From the NCBI GenBank assembly GCA_963829135.1, contig CAWHHO010000005.1, forward strand, positions 744,001-808,000: 64,000 nt of DNA, read 5' to 3'. This stretch comes from Kumtagia sp963829135. GTDB taxonomy: Bacteria > Pseudomonadota > Alphaproteobacteria > Rhizobiales > Rhizobiaceae. This document shows positions 24,576 to 33,073 of the stretch, piece by piece (positions within the stretch are counted from its first letter, which is position 1; each line of letters starts with the position of its first letter). The translations under genes were made by a program, and so were the position numbers. A model generated the notes under the pieces. It was given only the letters and a program-made list of their open reading frames with translations, did not search any database and had not been told where the DNA came from.

Positions 24576-26096
24576 TCACGTTCCGCAGAAGGTCTCCAGA
24601 ATGCGCTCGTGCGGGGCTGGCGGATCCGCGTAGTGTGCGCGGGCCGGTTGCTCATCATAGGGCTTCGAAACAACATCCAGCAGAGCCTCGAACGGCTCGA
24701 AGTCCGCCGACTCCACGGCAGCCTGGATGACGGCCTCCACACGGTGATTGCGCGGGATGTATTTGGGGTTGACGGACCGCATGATGCGCAAGCGGTCTGC
24801 ATCGTGTTCGGGCTCTCGCGCAAGGCGCTGGCGCCAGCGCGCGACCCACACGTCGAATTCCGAGGGCTGTGCAAACAACGAACGCGTGACGCCCGGCTTG
24901 TCGCCGCCCTCGAGATCCTCGCTCAGGCTTCTGAAGGTCAGTGTGAAATCTGCACCGTTACGTGCCATGACCTCGAATAGATCGCTTGCCAGCGCAAGGT
25001 CGCCGGCATCCTCCGTAAACAGTCCGAGCTTTTTCCTGAGCCCGCCATGGAAGGCGACTTCATATGCCTCCTGGAATTTGCGAAGTGCAGCTTCGGCCAA
25101 CGCGATCGCCTCATCGTCCTTGTCACTCAGGAGCGGCAGCAGGGTCTCCGCTAACCGGGTTAAATTCCACACCGAGATCCCCGGTTGGTTGGCGTAGGCA
25201 TAACGTCCCGCCCTGTCGATCGAACTGAACACTGCTCCGGGAGAGTAGGCGTCCATGAAGGCGCATGGGCCGTAGTCGATCGTCTCACCGGAGATAGCCA
25301 TATTGTCCGTATTCATGACGCCGTGAATGAAGCCGACCAGCATCCAGCGAGCAACAAGCCTGGCCTGAGCCAAGGTTACGGCCTCCAGCAAGGCCAGGTA
25401 CGGTTTTTCGCTGCTCTGGAGCTCGGGGAAGTGCCTGCGGATCGCGTAGTCGGCGAGCAACCGCAATGCTTCCAAATCGCCGCGCGCGGCGAAGTATTGG
25501 AATGTTCCGATGCGGATGTGGCTCGCCGCCACGCGCGTCAGGATCGCTCCCGGCAATGGCTGTTGCCGGTAGACCAGCTCGCCTGTGAGGACAGCTGCCA
25601 GCGATCGTGTCGTTGGGATTCCAAGCGCTGCCATCGCCTCGGAAACCACGTACTCGCGCAGCACCGGCCCAAGCGCCGCTCGCCCATCCCCATTGCGCGA
25701 ATACCGCGTCGGGCCGGAGCCTTTAAGCTGAATGTCCCGGCGATTGCCATCCTTCCCGACAAGTTCGCCGACGAGTAAGGCGCGCCCGTCTCCCAGCTGC
25801 GGAACGAAGCTGCCGAATTGATGGCCTGCATACGCCAGGGCAATCGGATCCGCGCTGTCGGGGAATCGATTCCCCGCCAGCATATCCAGGCCTTCGCGAC
25901 CGGTGAGCCAGTCGCGGTCAAGCTCAAGCTCGTCTGCCAGTGATGGATTAATCCGGATCAACCGTGGCGCGGCGACCGGATTGGATTCCGGTCGGGCAAA
26001 GAATCGTTCCGGCAGCTGAGCGTAAGTGTTTTGGAAGGCAGGACGGTACGACCTCTGTGGCGGCGCGCTTTTTTTGCGTGAAGTAGTCGTAGACAT
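24576..26096 (-). CDS. selO: Protein adenylyltransferase SelO (YdiU)
   Basis: 506 residues, full length. The pseudokinase signature region is clear: YAGHQFG, LGDGRALLVGE, the nucleotide-loop region LKGSGPTRYSRNGDGRAALG (in parts) and GVMNTDNMAISG with the catalytic-loop Asn/Asp. The protein ends FCGT, with Cys where animal SelO carries selenocysteine. SelO transfers AMP to Ser/Thr/Tyr of target proteins and is linked to redox stress. It is monocistronic here, next to the stress-related genes from 26.2 kb. Confidence 0.93.
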   Translation of the reverse strand: MSTTTSRKKSAPPQRSYRPAFQNTYAQLPERFFARPESNPVAAPRLIRINPSLADELELDRDWLTGREGLDMLAGNRFPDSADPIALAYAGHQFGSFVPQLGDGRALLVGELVGKDGNRRDIQLKGSGPTRYSRNGDGRAALGPVLREYVVSEAMAALGIPTTRSLAAVLTGELVYRQQPLPGAILTRVAASHIRIGTFQYFAARGDLEALRLLADYAIRRHFPELQSSEKPYLALLEAVTLAQARLVARWMLVGFIHGVMNTDNMAISGETIDYGPCAFMDAYSPGAVFSSIDRAGRYAYANQPGISVWNLTRLAETLLPLLSDKDDEAIALAEAALRKFQEAYEVAFHGGLRKKLGLFTEDAGDLALASDLFEVMARNGADFTLTFRSLSEDLEGGDKPGVTRSLFAQPSEFDVWVARWRQRLAREPEHDADRLRIMRSVNPKYIPRNHRVEAVIQAAVESADFEPFEALLDVVSKPYDEQPARAHYADPPAPHERILETFCGT

Positions 26097-26255
26097 GGAT
26101 CGTGGCGCTTCCGTCTGAATGGATGTCGAAAAGTAGCTCGGATCTAACGGATGATCAGCTCAACTTGTTGCAACTCGTGAAGGATAGCAGATCATTTCTA
26201 TCACACTTTCAACCGCGTATGGCCGCCAAGCTGAAAAATAGGCCTGGCCGCCAAC

Positions 26256-26280
26256 GGAACCAGACAGGTCGGCCAAGGTT
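26256..26280 (+). promoter_or_regulatory. EcfG-type general stress promoter
   Basis: GGAAC at 26256-26260 and GTT at 26278-26280 are separated by 17 bases. This matches the alphaproteobacterial EcfG/RpoE2 consensus (GGAAC, 16-17 bases, cGTT). It lies 35 bases before the ATG of the small hypothetical gene at 26315. Confidence 0.7.
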
Positions 26281-26314
26281 GGAACACAGCGCAATGCGCT
26301 AGGAGATCGGTCAC

Positions 26315-26623
26315 ATGAACGTTGCAAATCTACAGCTGCAGGGCCTGCTGATGGCGATTGCATCCATCAACAATGCATTGGTCCACAAAGGCGTGTTGAA
26401 TATCGACGAAATCGACTTGGCGCTTCAAAAGGCCGAGGCGAATTTGACCAGCGAGGAGCGCATGTTCGAGGACATGACGCCAACCCAACGCGATGCGGTT
26501 TGCTTCCCAATCCGGCTCCTGCAAGCGGCCAACAATTCACAAGGAGAAACGGAGGTGTCATCCTTTTCCGAATTGGTCCGCTTAGTTGGCAAAACGAAAG
26601 ACCCTTACAACGACCAAATGTAA
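26315..26623 (+). CDS. Small conserved hypothetical protein, predicted stress-induced
   Basis: 102 residues. AGGAG lies about nine bases before the ATG. The sequence is soluble and helical (GLLMAIASINNALVHKGVLNI, in part; then an acidic helix and a MTPTQRDAV motif). Nothing identifies a reaction. It follows an EcfG-type promoter and precedes manganese catalase, so a role in the general stress response is inferred from position only. Confidence 0.7.
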   Translation: MNVANLQLQGLLMAIASINNALVHKGVLNIDEIDLALQKAEANLTSEERMFEDMTPTQRDAVCFPIRLLQAANNSQGETEVSSFSELVRLVGKTKDPYNDQM

Positions 26624-26790
26624 GGATCGCCGGAGTGCATGAGCTGACAATACGGACTCGGGTTGGAGACCTGCTTCCCGCAAACCCACTTCGTGGACCG
26701 ATCTTCTTACACCACTACTCTGTCCGGTGACGAGGGACGGCCGGACCTTGCTCGCCGAGACCCGAATTCCTTGGCACCTTAAAGTTCGGT

Positions 26791-26815
26791 GGAACATCTG
26801 GGCGGTCCGGAGGTT
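26791..26815 (+). promoter_or_regulatory. EcfG-type promoter upstream of manganese catalase
   Basis: GGAAC at 26791-26795, a 17-base spacer, and GTT at 26813-26815, ending 34 bases before the catalase ATG. It has the same geometry as the site at 26256. Confidence 0.7.
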
Positions 26816-26849
26816 CGGCAGCACAACTTCCCCGCCTTAGGAAACCAAT

Positions 26850-27776
26850 ATGTTCTTACGTGTCGACAAACTGCAGATCGAGTTGCCGGCTCCGTTCGCC
26901 GCCGACCCAAACGCTGGTGCGGCTCTCCAGGAGCTTCTGGGTGGCAAATACGGAGAGATGTCGACCCTCGGCAACTACCTGTTTCAGAGCTTCAATTTCC
27001 GCAGCAAAAATAAGCTCAAGCCCTTTTACAGCTTGGTTGCCGCGATCACCGCCGAAGAGCTTGGCCACGTTGAATTGGTCAGCAATGGCGTGGCGATGCT
27101 GAATAACGGTCCCGACCTTGAGGGTGCCGACGACGAGGACGGGGGCGATATCTCGGGCGCGCCTTATGAAGCGATGAAAGACGTTCGGCTCGCGGGCGCG
27201 TTTCTGTCCAATGGCGGCGGCGCCATGCCCATGAACAGCAATGGCGCATCATGGAACATGGATTTCGTTACGACGACCGGTAATGTGATCGTCGACCTGT
27301 TGCATAATTTCCATCTTGAATGTGGCGCCCGCCTTCACAAGCTCCGCGTTTATGAGACGCTGACCGATCCGACCGGGCGGGAGGTGTGCGGCTACCTGCT
27401 GGTCCGCGGGTCGGTGCACGCCCATGCTTATGCGCTGGCGATCAAGAACCTCACCGGCGTGGCAATCGAGAAGATGCTTCCTACGCCCAACATTCCTCTT
27501 GGAAACATTCCGGAATGCCAAAAGTACCTTGCGGAGGGGTCGCATCGCCGCCTCTACACATTCAGCCCCGCGGACTACAAGGATATCGCCGGCATTTGGG
27601 GTCAGGGAGAGATGGCGCTGCCGGACGACCCCGCAGGCGAACTTGAAGTCGTAGAGGGAATGCCCGAAGGCGGCAAGATCCAACAACTGACGGGTGTGCC
27701 GTCCGCATTTACTCCGGACTATGCCCCGGAGGAGATGATGGAAATTGCGGCCAAGCTCTACAAGGCTTCCCGCTAA
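26850..27776 (+). CDS. Manganese catalase
   Basis: 308 residues, a ferritin-like di-manganese catalase. Probable metal ligands include Glu36 (GEMST), Glu70 and His73 (AEELGH) and a second helix pair with NFHLECGARLHKLRVYE (in part). The length and the C-terminal TPDYAPEE segment fit the KatN/YjbE-type family. It breaks down hydrogen peroxide in the cytoplasm without heme. An EcfG-type promoter lies directly upstream and a strong hairpin follows. Confidence 0.95.
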   Translation: MFLRVDKLQIELPAPFAADPNAGAALQELLGGKYGEMSTLGNYLFQSFNFRSKNKLKPFYSLVAAITAEELGHVELVSNGVAMLNNGPDLEGADDEDGGDISGAPYEAMKDVRLAGAFLSNGGGAMPMNSNGASWNMDFVTTTGNVIVDLLHNFHLECGARLHKLRVYETLTDPTGREVCGYLLVRGSVHAHAYALAIKNLTGVAIEKMLPTPNIPLGNIPECQKYLAEGSHRRLYTFSPADYKDIAGIWGQGEMALPDDPAGELEVVEGMPEGGKIQQLTGVPSAFTPDYAPEEMMEIAAKLYKASR

Positions 27777-27849
27777 ACATTCCTTGCCGGGAATTCATTC
27801 GGCGTGGCTTGGGGCTCAGTTTCATGAGCTCGAAGAGCGGCCCAAAATG

Positions 27850-27882
27850 TTCAGGGGGCGACCCGCAAGGTCGCTCCCTGAA
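27850..27882. terminator. Long hairpin after manganese catalase, between convergent genes
   Basis: A 14-base-pair stem (TTCAGGGGGCGACC with GGTCGCTCCCTGAA, one G-T pair) and a five-base loop, lying between the catalase stop and the end of the minus-strand small membrane gene. It is a likely bidirectional terminator. Confidence 0.7.
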
Positions 27883-27942
27883 CTCTATCGTCGAGCAAGC
27901 CGCTACCGACGCTTCATCAAAAAACGACCCCGTGCTTCCGGT

Positions 27943-28283
27943 TTAGCGCATCAACCAATCACCGCCCAAGAACACTGCGGCGATGAGCACTAAGAGGACG
28001 ATACTGATTCCAATTGCCCAGCCCCGAAACTGGCGAACCCCCGCGGATTTATCACCGAGCGCATTGCCGAGCCGCTGGAAGCAGCGTTCAAGTTCTTTGG
28101 TGGTGAACGCGGCGCGGTTGCAACCTGCGGTGTTGCGGCGCCACCCGCCTCTGCGTCGGTCTCCATGGAAGCCGTCGCAGGATCAAAACCGGCAACTTTC
28201 TCGCCGGTCTTACCGGCGTCGATGGCCCCACGCTCAATCGCTGGTGTCTCACCTTGGGAGGTCTCTTCATTCGTCTTTGTCAT
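27943..28283 (-). pseudogene. Frameshifted small membrane protein
   Basis: The N-terminal part begins at 28283 (MTKTNEETSQGETPAIERGA) and is hydrophilic through ETDAEAGGAATPQVA. Near 28111-28125 the frame must change. In the new frame the sequence continues NRAAFTTKELERCFQRLG, then a single membrane helix (AIGISIVLLVLIAAVFL) and a short tail ending DWLMR at 27943. Together it makes about 110 residues: a soluble acidic head plus a C-terminal anchor. In the uncorrected frame no helix is encoded. The function is unknown; similar small proteins are common in rhizobia. Confidence 0.55.
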
Positions 28284-28340
28284 ATCGCTCACTGAAGTAA
28301 AATCGGGGTCTGGACGGAACGCGGCAGGTGGCAAAACCCG

Positions 28341-28366
28341 AACCCGGCACGGTGCGAAATTGTTCC
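28341..28366 (-). promoter_or_regulatory. Weaker EcfG-like promoter candidate
   Basis: On the minus strand GGAAC (28366-28362) is followed by GTT (28343-28341) after 18 bases, one longer than the other sites here. It lies 57 bases before the start of the small membrane gene. Confidence 0.35.
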
Positions 28367-28543
28367 AGTTATCAGCGACTGGCCAAGATTTACGGCTCGA
28401 TTCATATTGGAATGGCGTTGCGCGCAACGCGCGCGGTGATTTTCGGCGGAGATTGATCGCATACTCGCGCTCTGCAGGTCACAGCATCAACCTGTGCTCG
28501 CTTCGCGACAAGGGCCCGTTGTCTGGCACGCCCAGTCGCACGC

Positions 28544-28568
28544 GGAACTGGAAGGCCGGAGCGGCGTT
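28544..28568 (+). promoter_or_regulatory. EcfG-type promoter upstream of the cupin-DNA ligase pair
   Basis: GGAAC at 28544-28548, a 17-base spacer, and GTT at 28566-28568. The GGAGG ribosome site (about 28585) and the ATG at 28596 follow at a fitting distance. Confidence 0.7.
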
Positions 28569-28595
28569 GCCCGCAGTGTTGCCCCGGAGGGTTTG

Positions 28596-29201
28596 ATGCC
28601 CATCCTCGAAAGTGGAAAGAAAATTGCCGAGAAGATTGCGGGATGGCGGCGTCCGTCGAGCGCCGATCTGGACCGCCTTCTGTGCACCCGCAAGATCAAC
28701 GTGTTTCATTTCAAAGATGATGGCATCGTCCCCAATCATCCGCATTGGCCCATGATTGTCTACCGCAGCGCGTTGAAGCTGCCCGACGCATTCGATCCCG
28801 CCGCCATCTTCGAGGACATCTTCGCATGCAATGGCTGGGGGAGTTGCTGGCGCAACGGCGTCTATGACTACGTCCATTATCACTCGCGCATCCACGAAGT
28901 TCTCGGTGTCGCGCGCGGCTCCGGCAAGGTCCAGTTCGGCGGCAAGAAAGGGCGGATATTGGTGTTGAAGGCCGGGGATGTCGCGATCCTCCCCGCCGGC
29001 ACCGGCCACCAGTCCCTCGGCGCCAGCGACGACTTTCTGGTCGTCGGCGCCTATCCGCCGGACGGAACTTATGACGAGTGCACCCGCAGCGAGGACCACG
29101 CCCGCGCGGTCAACAGTATTGCGGCGGTCAGCAAGCCACTCAAGGATCCAATCTATGGGGAGGCGGGACCCCTGCTCGACGCCTGGAAGGCATTGCGCTG
29201 A
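28596..29201 (+). CDS. Cupin-domain protein (YjlB-like)
   Basis: 201 residues from the ATG at 28596, six bases after GGAGG. The cupin barrel is visible as VHYHSRIHEVLGVARG (first cupin motif with two His and a Glu) and GDVAILPAGTGHQSL (second motif). Proteins of this type bind a metal, but the reaction is unknown. The stop is 14 bases before the DNA ligase gene, so both share the EcfG-type promoter. Confidence 0.88.
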   Translation: MPILESGKKIAEKIAGWRRPSSADLDRLLCTRKINVFHFKDDGIVPNHPHWPMIVYRSALKLPDAFDPAAIFEDIFACNGWGSCWRNGVYDYVHYHSRIHEVLGVARGSGKVQFGGKKGRILVLKAGDVAILPAGTGHQSLGASDDFLVVGAYPPDGTYDECTRSEDHARAVNSIAAVSKPLKDPIYGEAGPLLDAWKALR

Positions 29202-29215
29202 CGCACGGAGAAGAG

Positions 29216-30221
29216 ATGGCCGTACAACCTCAATTTCCCCTTCCGGTGGACATCGCGCCTATGGAGGCAAAACTCGCGGATAGCATTCCAGCCCCGGCAG
29301 GCAGCTGGCAGTATGAGCCGAAGTGGGATGGCTTTCGCTGTCTCGCGTTCAAGGCAGGCGATGCGGTGGACATTCGCGCAAAGTCGGGAAAGCCGCTGGC
29401 GCGCTATTTTCCCGAACTCGTCGATCGCTTGCGCGGCCTCTCGGCCGAGCACTTCGTCACCGACGGGGAGATCGTAATCGAGGTCTCCGGCGAATACTCG
29501 TTCGACGCACTGCAGATGCGCCTGCACCCTGCCGAAAGCCGCATTCGCAAGCTGGCAGCGGAGACTCCCGCCAAATTGGTGCTGTTCGATATTCTGGCTG
29601 ATTCAAGCGGCCAGGTTCTGACCGCTCTGCCGCTCTCGGAGAGACGGACAATTCTGGAGGCGTTCGTCAAATCCGCGGCAACCGCGGGCATCGAAGTGTC
29701 CCCCGCCACGCTTGATCGCAAGCAGGCAGAGGCGTGGCTTGAGGGCGCCGGGCGGCAAGACGGACGGCATCGTCGCGAAGCGTCTCGAGGATCCCTATCT
29801 TCCCGGCGAGCGGGCAATGGTGAAGGTCAAGCGGATGCGGACGGCGGACTGCGTGGTCGGCGGCTTCCGATATCTGGCCGAGAGGCCCGAGGTCGGGTCC
29901 CTCCTGCTTGGTCTCTACGACGAGGAGGGCAAGCTCGACCATGTGGGCTTCACCTCAACGATCGCCAATGCCGAACGTGGAACTCTGACCAAGCGTCTGG
30001 AGGCCTTGCGGCAGCGCCCGGGTTTCACCGGCAACGCGCCCGGCGGGCCAAGCCGCTGGAGCACCGAGCGCAGCGGGACGTGGGAACCGCTCCGACCGGA
30101 GCTGGTCGTGGAAGTGCGTTTCGATCACGTTAGCGGGAACCGCTTTCGTCATGGCACGAAGCTGTTGCGATGGCGACCCGACAAGCAACCAAGGCAATGC
30201 ACATTCTACCAAATCATCTAG
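29216..30221 (+). pseudogene. Frameshifted ATP-dependent DNA ligase (LigC/LigD-ligase type)
   Basis: The start at 29216 follows GGAGAAG. The adenylation Lys is Lys36 in EPKWDGFR (motif KxDG), and TDGEIVIE is motif III. Near 29745-29760, after AWLEGAG, one extra base shifts the frame. The rest continues KTDGIVAKRLEDPY (motif IV), the motif V Lys pair in MVKVKRMRTAD and an OB-fold domain to 30221. Joined, it is about 335 residues, full length for a stand-alone bacterial LigC. It would seal DNA nicks or breaks in stationary-phase repair. No Ku gene is in view. The EcfG-type promoter upstream of its cupin partner fits stress-induced repair. Confidence 0.88.
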
Positions 30222-30386
30222 GGTTTGAGCCATCCGGACGCGGATCGATCGGGGAGAGGCTCGGCACCAAACTCGCAACTTTTAGACAATGGGATCGGCC
30301 GCGAAGTGACGTGGGCGAGCGGCCTGCAACTCACTGCTACAAGGCTTCGCGTGGCACATTCAATTCGGTGCTATATAGATGACACT

Positions 30387-31109
30387 GTGCGTGAAGATGT
30401 CCACACCAAGGGAGTTCCCGTGCTCTGCGCCTCTTGCGAGGCGCGGCATCGCGGCATATGTGGCGCGCTGAATGCGGACCAACTCGTGGCGCTGGCTAAA
30501 TCGTCCTCTAAACATAGGGCCGACATAGGCAAAGAGCTGATCGGCGAGGCTGAGAGCATAGACCACTATTCCAATGTAATGTCCGGTGTCGTGAAGCTGA
30601 CAAAGACACTGCCTGATGGCCGCCAACAGATCGTCGGTCTGCAGTTCGCCCCGGACTTTCTTGGCCGGCCTTTCAAGGCGGAGAGCGCTGTCAGAGCCGA
30701 AGCGGCGACCCAAGTCGAACTTTGTTCCTTCCCGCGCGGGGCCCTTGAGCGCATGATGGCCGAACAGCCGGGCCTGGAACATCGGTTGCTCGACCAGACG
30801 CTTAAGGAACTCGACCAAGCGCGCGACTGGATGGTGACGCTTGGACGCAAGACCGCCGGGGAGAAGGTCGCGAGCTTCCTCCTGATGATCGCTCGCAATA
30901 TCGATCCGACAGCCGGGACCGATCGGCGCAGTGCAGCCTTCGAGCTTCCGCTGTCACGCGCCGAAGCTGCCGATTTCCTGGGACTGACGATCGAAACGGT
31001 GAGCCGACAACTCACCCGTCTACGCGGCGACAAGGTGATCCGCATCGAGAACAACCGCCGCGTGATCGTCGATGACCTCAGGCGGCTTGTCGTCCGAACC
31101 GGAGGCTAG
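30387..31109 (+). CDS. fnrN: FNR-type oxygen-sensing regulator (FnrN-like)
   Basis: About 240 residues. The N-terminal cluster CASCEARHRGIC gives three Cys in the C-x2-C-x7-C pattern, and a fourth Cys lies in VELCSFPR at the position of the fourth FNR ligand, so a 4Fe-4S oxygen sensor is expected. The C-terminal helix-turn-helix contains ETVSRQLTRL, with the Glu, Ser and Arg that read TTGAT half-sites. The start is uncertain: GTG at 30387, or GTG at 30420 with a good AAGGGAG site but only one residue before the first Cys. It probably activates the cyd genes, whose intergenic region has a perfect box. Confidence 0.88.
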   Translation: MREDVHTKGVPVLCASCEARHRGICGALNADQLVALAKSSSKHRADIGKELIGEAESIDHYSNVMSGVVKLTKTLPDGRQQIVGLQFAPDFLGRPFKAESAVRAEAATQVELCSFPRGALERMMAEQPGLEHRLLDQTLKELDQARDWMVTLGRKTAGEKVASFLLMIARNIDPTAGTDRRSAAFELPLSRAEAADFLGLTIETVSRQLTRLRGDKVIRIENNRRVIVDDLRRLVVRTGG

Positions 31110-31235
31110 AGCGTTTCATGGCTAGATTAAATCATTCTGTTTGTCGGTTGGTGAGGCGACCGCCAACCGGAAACCCGAAGGGCGGGGCTGGTTACCGGCA
31201 GAATGCTTCAATCTAGTCTAGCCATGAAGCGCTCT
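31108..31235. repeat. Long imperfect inverted repeat (intergenic palindromic element)
   Basis: The 128-base gap between the FNR-type and hemerythrin-like genes is a near-complete inverted repeat. AGAGCG at the left end matches CGCTCT at the right. TTTCATGGCTAGATT on the left pairs with AATCTAGTCTAGCCATGAAG on the right (one small bulge), and CATTCTG pairs with CAGAATG. The central part can form inner stems (CGGTTGG/CCAACCG). It resembles the mobile palindromic units scattered in rhizobial genomes and may also terminate both convergent genes. Confidence 0.7.
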
Positions 31236-31728
31236 AAGCGCCAAGCAAGGTCGGTAGCACGTGATCGCGCTCGAAGGCGATGTGACGGCGCATGGAATTG
31301 AATAGCGAACGCAGCATGTAGCCGAAGGCCTCCGGGTTCTCGATCGGCCGGCCGTGGCCATAGGCCAGCAGCGCTTCGCTGACTTCCTCGGCTGCGCAAT
31401 CGTCCTCCAGATGTTCCGCAGTGAGCCGCGCGACGATCTCGCTGTCGCTGCAGGAGCGAGCAAACACTGGGAAGACCAACTCCTCCTCGAAACGGTGACA
31501 CTCCCGGAGCAGGGGCACCAAGCTGCTCGCAATTGCCAGACACTGGAGCCGATCGAGATGCGACGGGAGGTCGTCCGCGATCGCCTCAAGCGCGTCGCAG
31601 AGTTTAAGCTTCTGCGCATGCACCATGGTCATGTCGATACAAGGCACGAAGCGCGACGGAGCACATGCCTCGTGTACCAGGCACTCCTGGGTCCGCTTGC
31701 ATTGTGAGGCGGATCGTCTGTCTTTCAT
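31234..31728 (-). CDS. Hemerythrin-like domain protein
   Basis: 164 residues from the ATG at 31728, five bases after GGAGGAG. It is a four-helix protein with spaced His/Glu residues (CHRFEEELVFPVF, LTAEHLEDD and RRHIAFERDHVLP near the C-terminus) expected to bind a di-iron centre. The N-terminus is Cys-rich (three Cys within ~30 residues). Such proteins sense or carry oxygen or nitric oxide. It follows cydX by 20 bases on the same strand, which links it to low-oxygen respiration. Confidence 0.75.
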   Translation of the reverse strand: MKDRRSASQCKRTQECLVHEACAPSRFVPCIDMTMVHAQKLKLCDALEAIADDLPSHLDRLQCLAIASSLVPLLRECHRFEEELVFPVFARSCSDSEIVARLTAEHLEDDCAAEEVSEALLAYGHGRPIENPEAFGYMLRSLFNSMRRHIAFERDHVLPTLLGA

Positions 31729-31748
31729 GACAACTCCTCCCGCCCGCG

Positions 31749-31880
31749 TCATGGCGTAGGGAGCTGAACCATCTCGTCGACAGCTTCGTCTCGTACGGTC
31801 CGCAACTCGTACCACAGCGCGTTGAGGATGCCGAAGGCGGCCGCGAGGCCGAGGCCGAGGATCCAGGCGAAGTACCACAT
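31749..31880 (-). CDS. cydX: CydX-type small subunit of cytochrome bd oxidase
   Basis: 43 residues beginning MWYFAWILGLGLAAAFGILN, followed by AL-WYE, the hallmark of CydX/YbgT proteins (one N-terminal membrane helix and a short charged tail). GGAG lies about eight bases before the ATG. It starts 18 bases after the cydB stop, the normal place. The subunit stabilises the heme groups of the CydAB complex in the inner membrane. Confidence 0.88.
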   Translation of the reverse strand: MWYFAWILGLGLAAAFGILNALWYELRTVRDEAVDEMVQLPTP

Positions 31881-31898
31881 TGGTGTTCTCCGATCACG

Positions 31899-33047
31899 TC
31901 AGTAGGAGTGTCCGCTCTCAATGCTTTTCTCGCTCACCTTGCCCCACAGCACTTTGTAGACCCAGGCGGTGTAGGCAAGGATGATCGGCATGAAGATCAC
32001 CGTTGCGATGAGCATGTTACGCAGTGTCGCGCGGCTCGACGAGGCGTCGAAGACAGCGAGCGAATGGTTTGGGTTGGAACTCGACGGCAAAAGGAGCGGG
32101 AACATAGCCACGCCCACGGTGGCGATGATCATGGCTACGCCGAGCTTCGAGGCGAGGAAGGTCAGCCCTTCCTTGCCGGCCCGGAAGCCGACGTTGGCCA
32201 ACATTGGTGCTGCGACTCCGAGCAGCGGCACGAGCCACAGCAGCGGATAGGCGTGGAAGTTGGCAAGCCATGCTCCCCCATCCGCAACGACCGTTTTGTT
32301 GAGGGGGTTGGAGGGGCCATCCCAAACGACCGGGCTCGTCACGCGATAGCCGCCCAGCAGGCCTAGCCACACAAGCACGCCGCCTCCCGCGAAAAGCGCG
32401 GAGGCAAGTGCCGCGGCCTTGTGGCCGATCGCCCGTGCGCGTGCCGCCACCGCCCCCTCCGCCTTGAAGGTCAGCCAGGCCGCTCCGTGCATGATGATCA
32501 TCGATAGCGACACCAAGCCGCAATAAAGCGCAAGCGGATTGAGCAGGCCAATCAGGTTGCCTTCGTAGATGGGGCGAAGGTCCGGCGTGAAATGAAACGG
32601 TACACCCTGCAGCGTATTGCCAACGGCGACCCCGAAAATCAGCGCCGGCACCGCGCTCCCGATGAACAGCGCCCAGTCCCAGCGGGTTCGCCATGCCGTT
32701 TCCGGCCGCTTCGAACGATATTTGATCGCCACCGGACGCAGGATCAGCGCCAGAAGCACCAGGAACATGGCGAGGTAGAAGCCGGAAAAACTCAGGGCGT
32801 AAAGCGCCGGCCATGCAGCGAAGATCGCACCGCCGCCGAGGATGAACCAAACCTGATTGCCTTCCCAGACGGGTCCGATCGTGTTGATGACGACGCGGCG
32901 TTCGGTATCGGTCCTGGCCACGAAAGGCAACAAAGCGCCCGCGCCCATGTCGAAGCCGTCGGTTGCGGCGAAGCCGATGAGCAGCACCCCGAGAAGTATC
33001 CACCAGGCTAGCCTCAGCGTCTGGTAGTCGAAAAGAAATTCGATCAT
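31899..33047 (-). CDS. cydB: Cytochrome bd ubiquinol oxidase subunit II
   Basis: 382 residues with about eight membrane segments. The family start (LRLAWWILLGVLLIGFAATDGFDMG, in parts) and GPVWEGNQVWFILGGGA are present. CydB pairs with CydA to form the high-affinity quinol oxidase. It lies 26 bases downstream of cydA on the same strand. Confidence 0.95.
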   Translation of the reverse strand: MIEFLFDYQTLRLAWWILLGVLLIGFAATDGFDMGAGALLPFVARTDTERRVVINTIGPVWEGNQVWFILGGGAIFAAWPALYALSFSGFYLAMFLVLLALILRPVAIKYRSKRPETAWRTRWDWALFIGSAVPALIFGVAVGNTLQGVPFHFTPDLRPIYEGNLIGLLNPLALYCGLVSLSMIIMHGAAWLTFKAEGAVAARARAIGHKAAALASALFAGGGVLVWLGLLGGYRVTSPVVWDGPSNPLNKTVVADGGAWLANFHAYPLLWLVPLLGVAAPMLANVGFRAGKEGLTFLASKLGVAMIIATVGVAMFPLLLPSSSNPNHSLAVFDASSSRATLRNMLIATVIFMPIILAYTAWVYKVLWGKVSEKSIESGHSY

Positions 33048-33073
33048 CGTTGGTCAACCTTTGCAAAGCCGCT

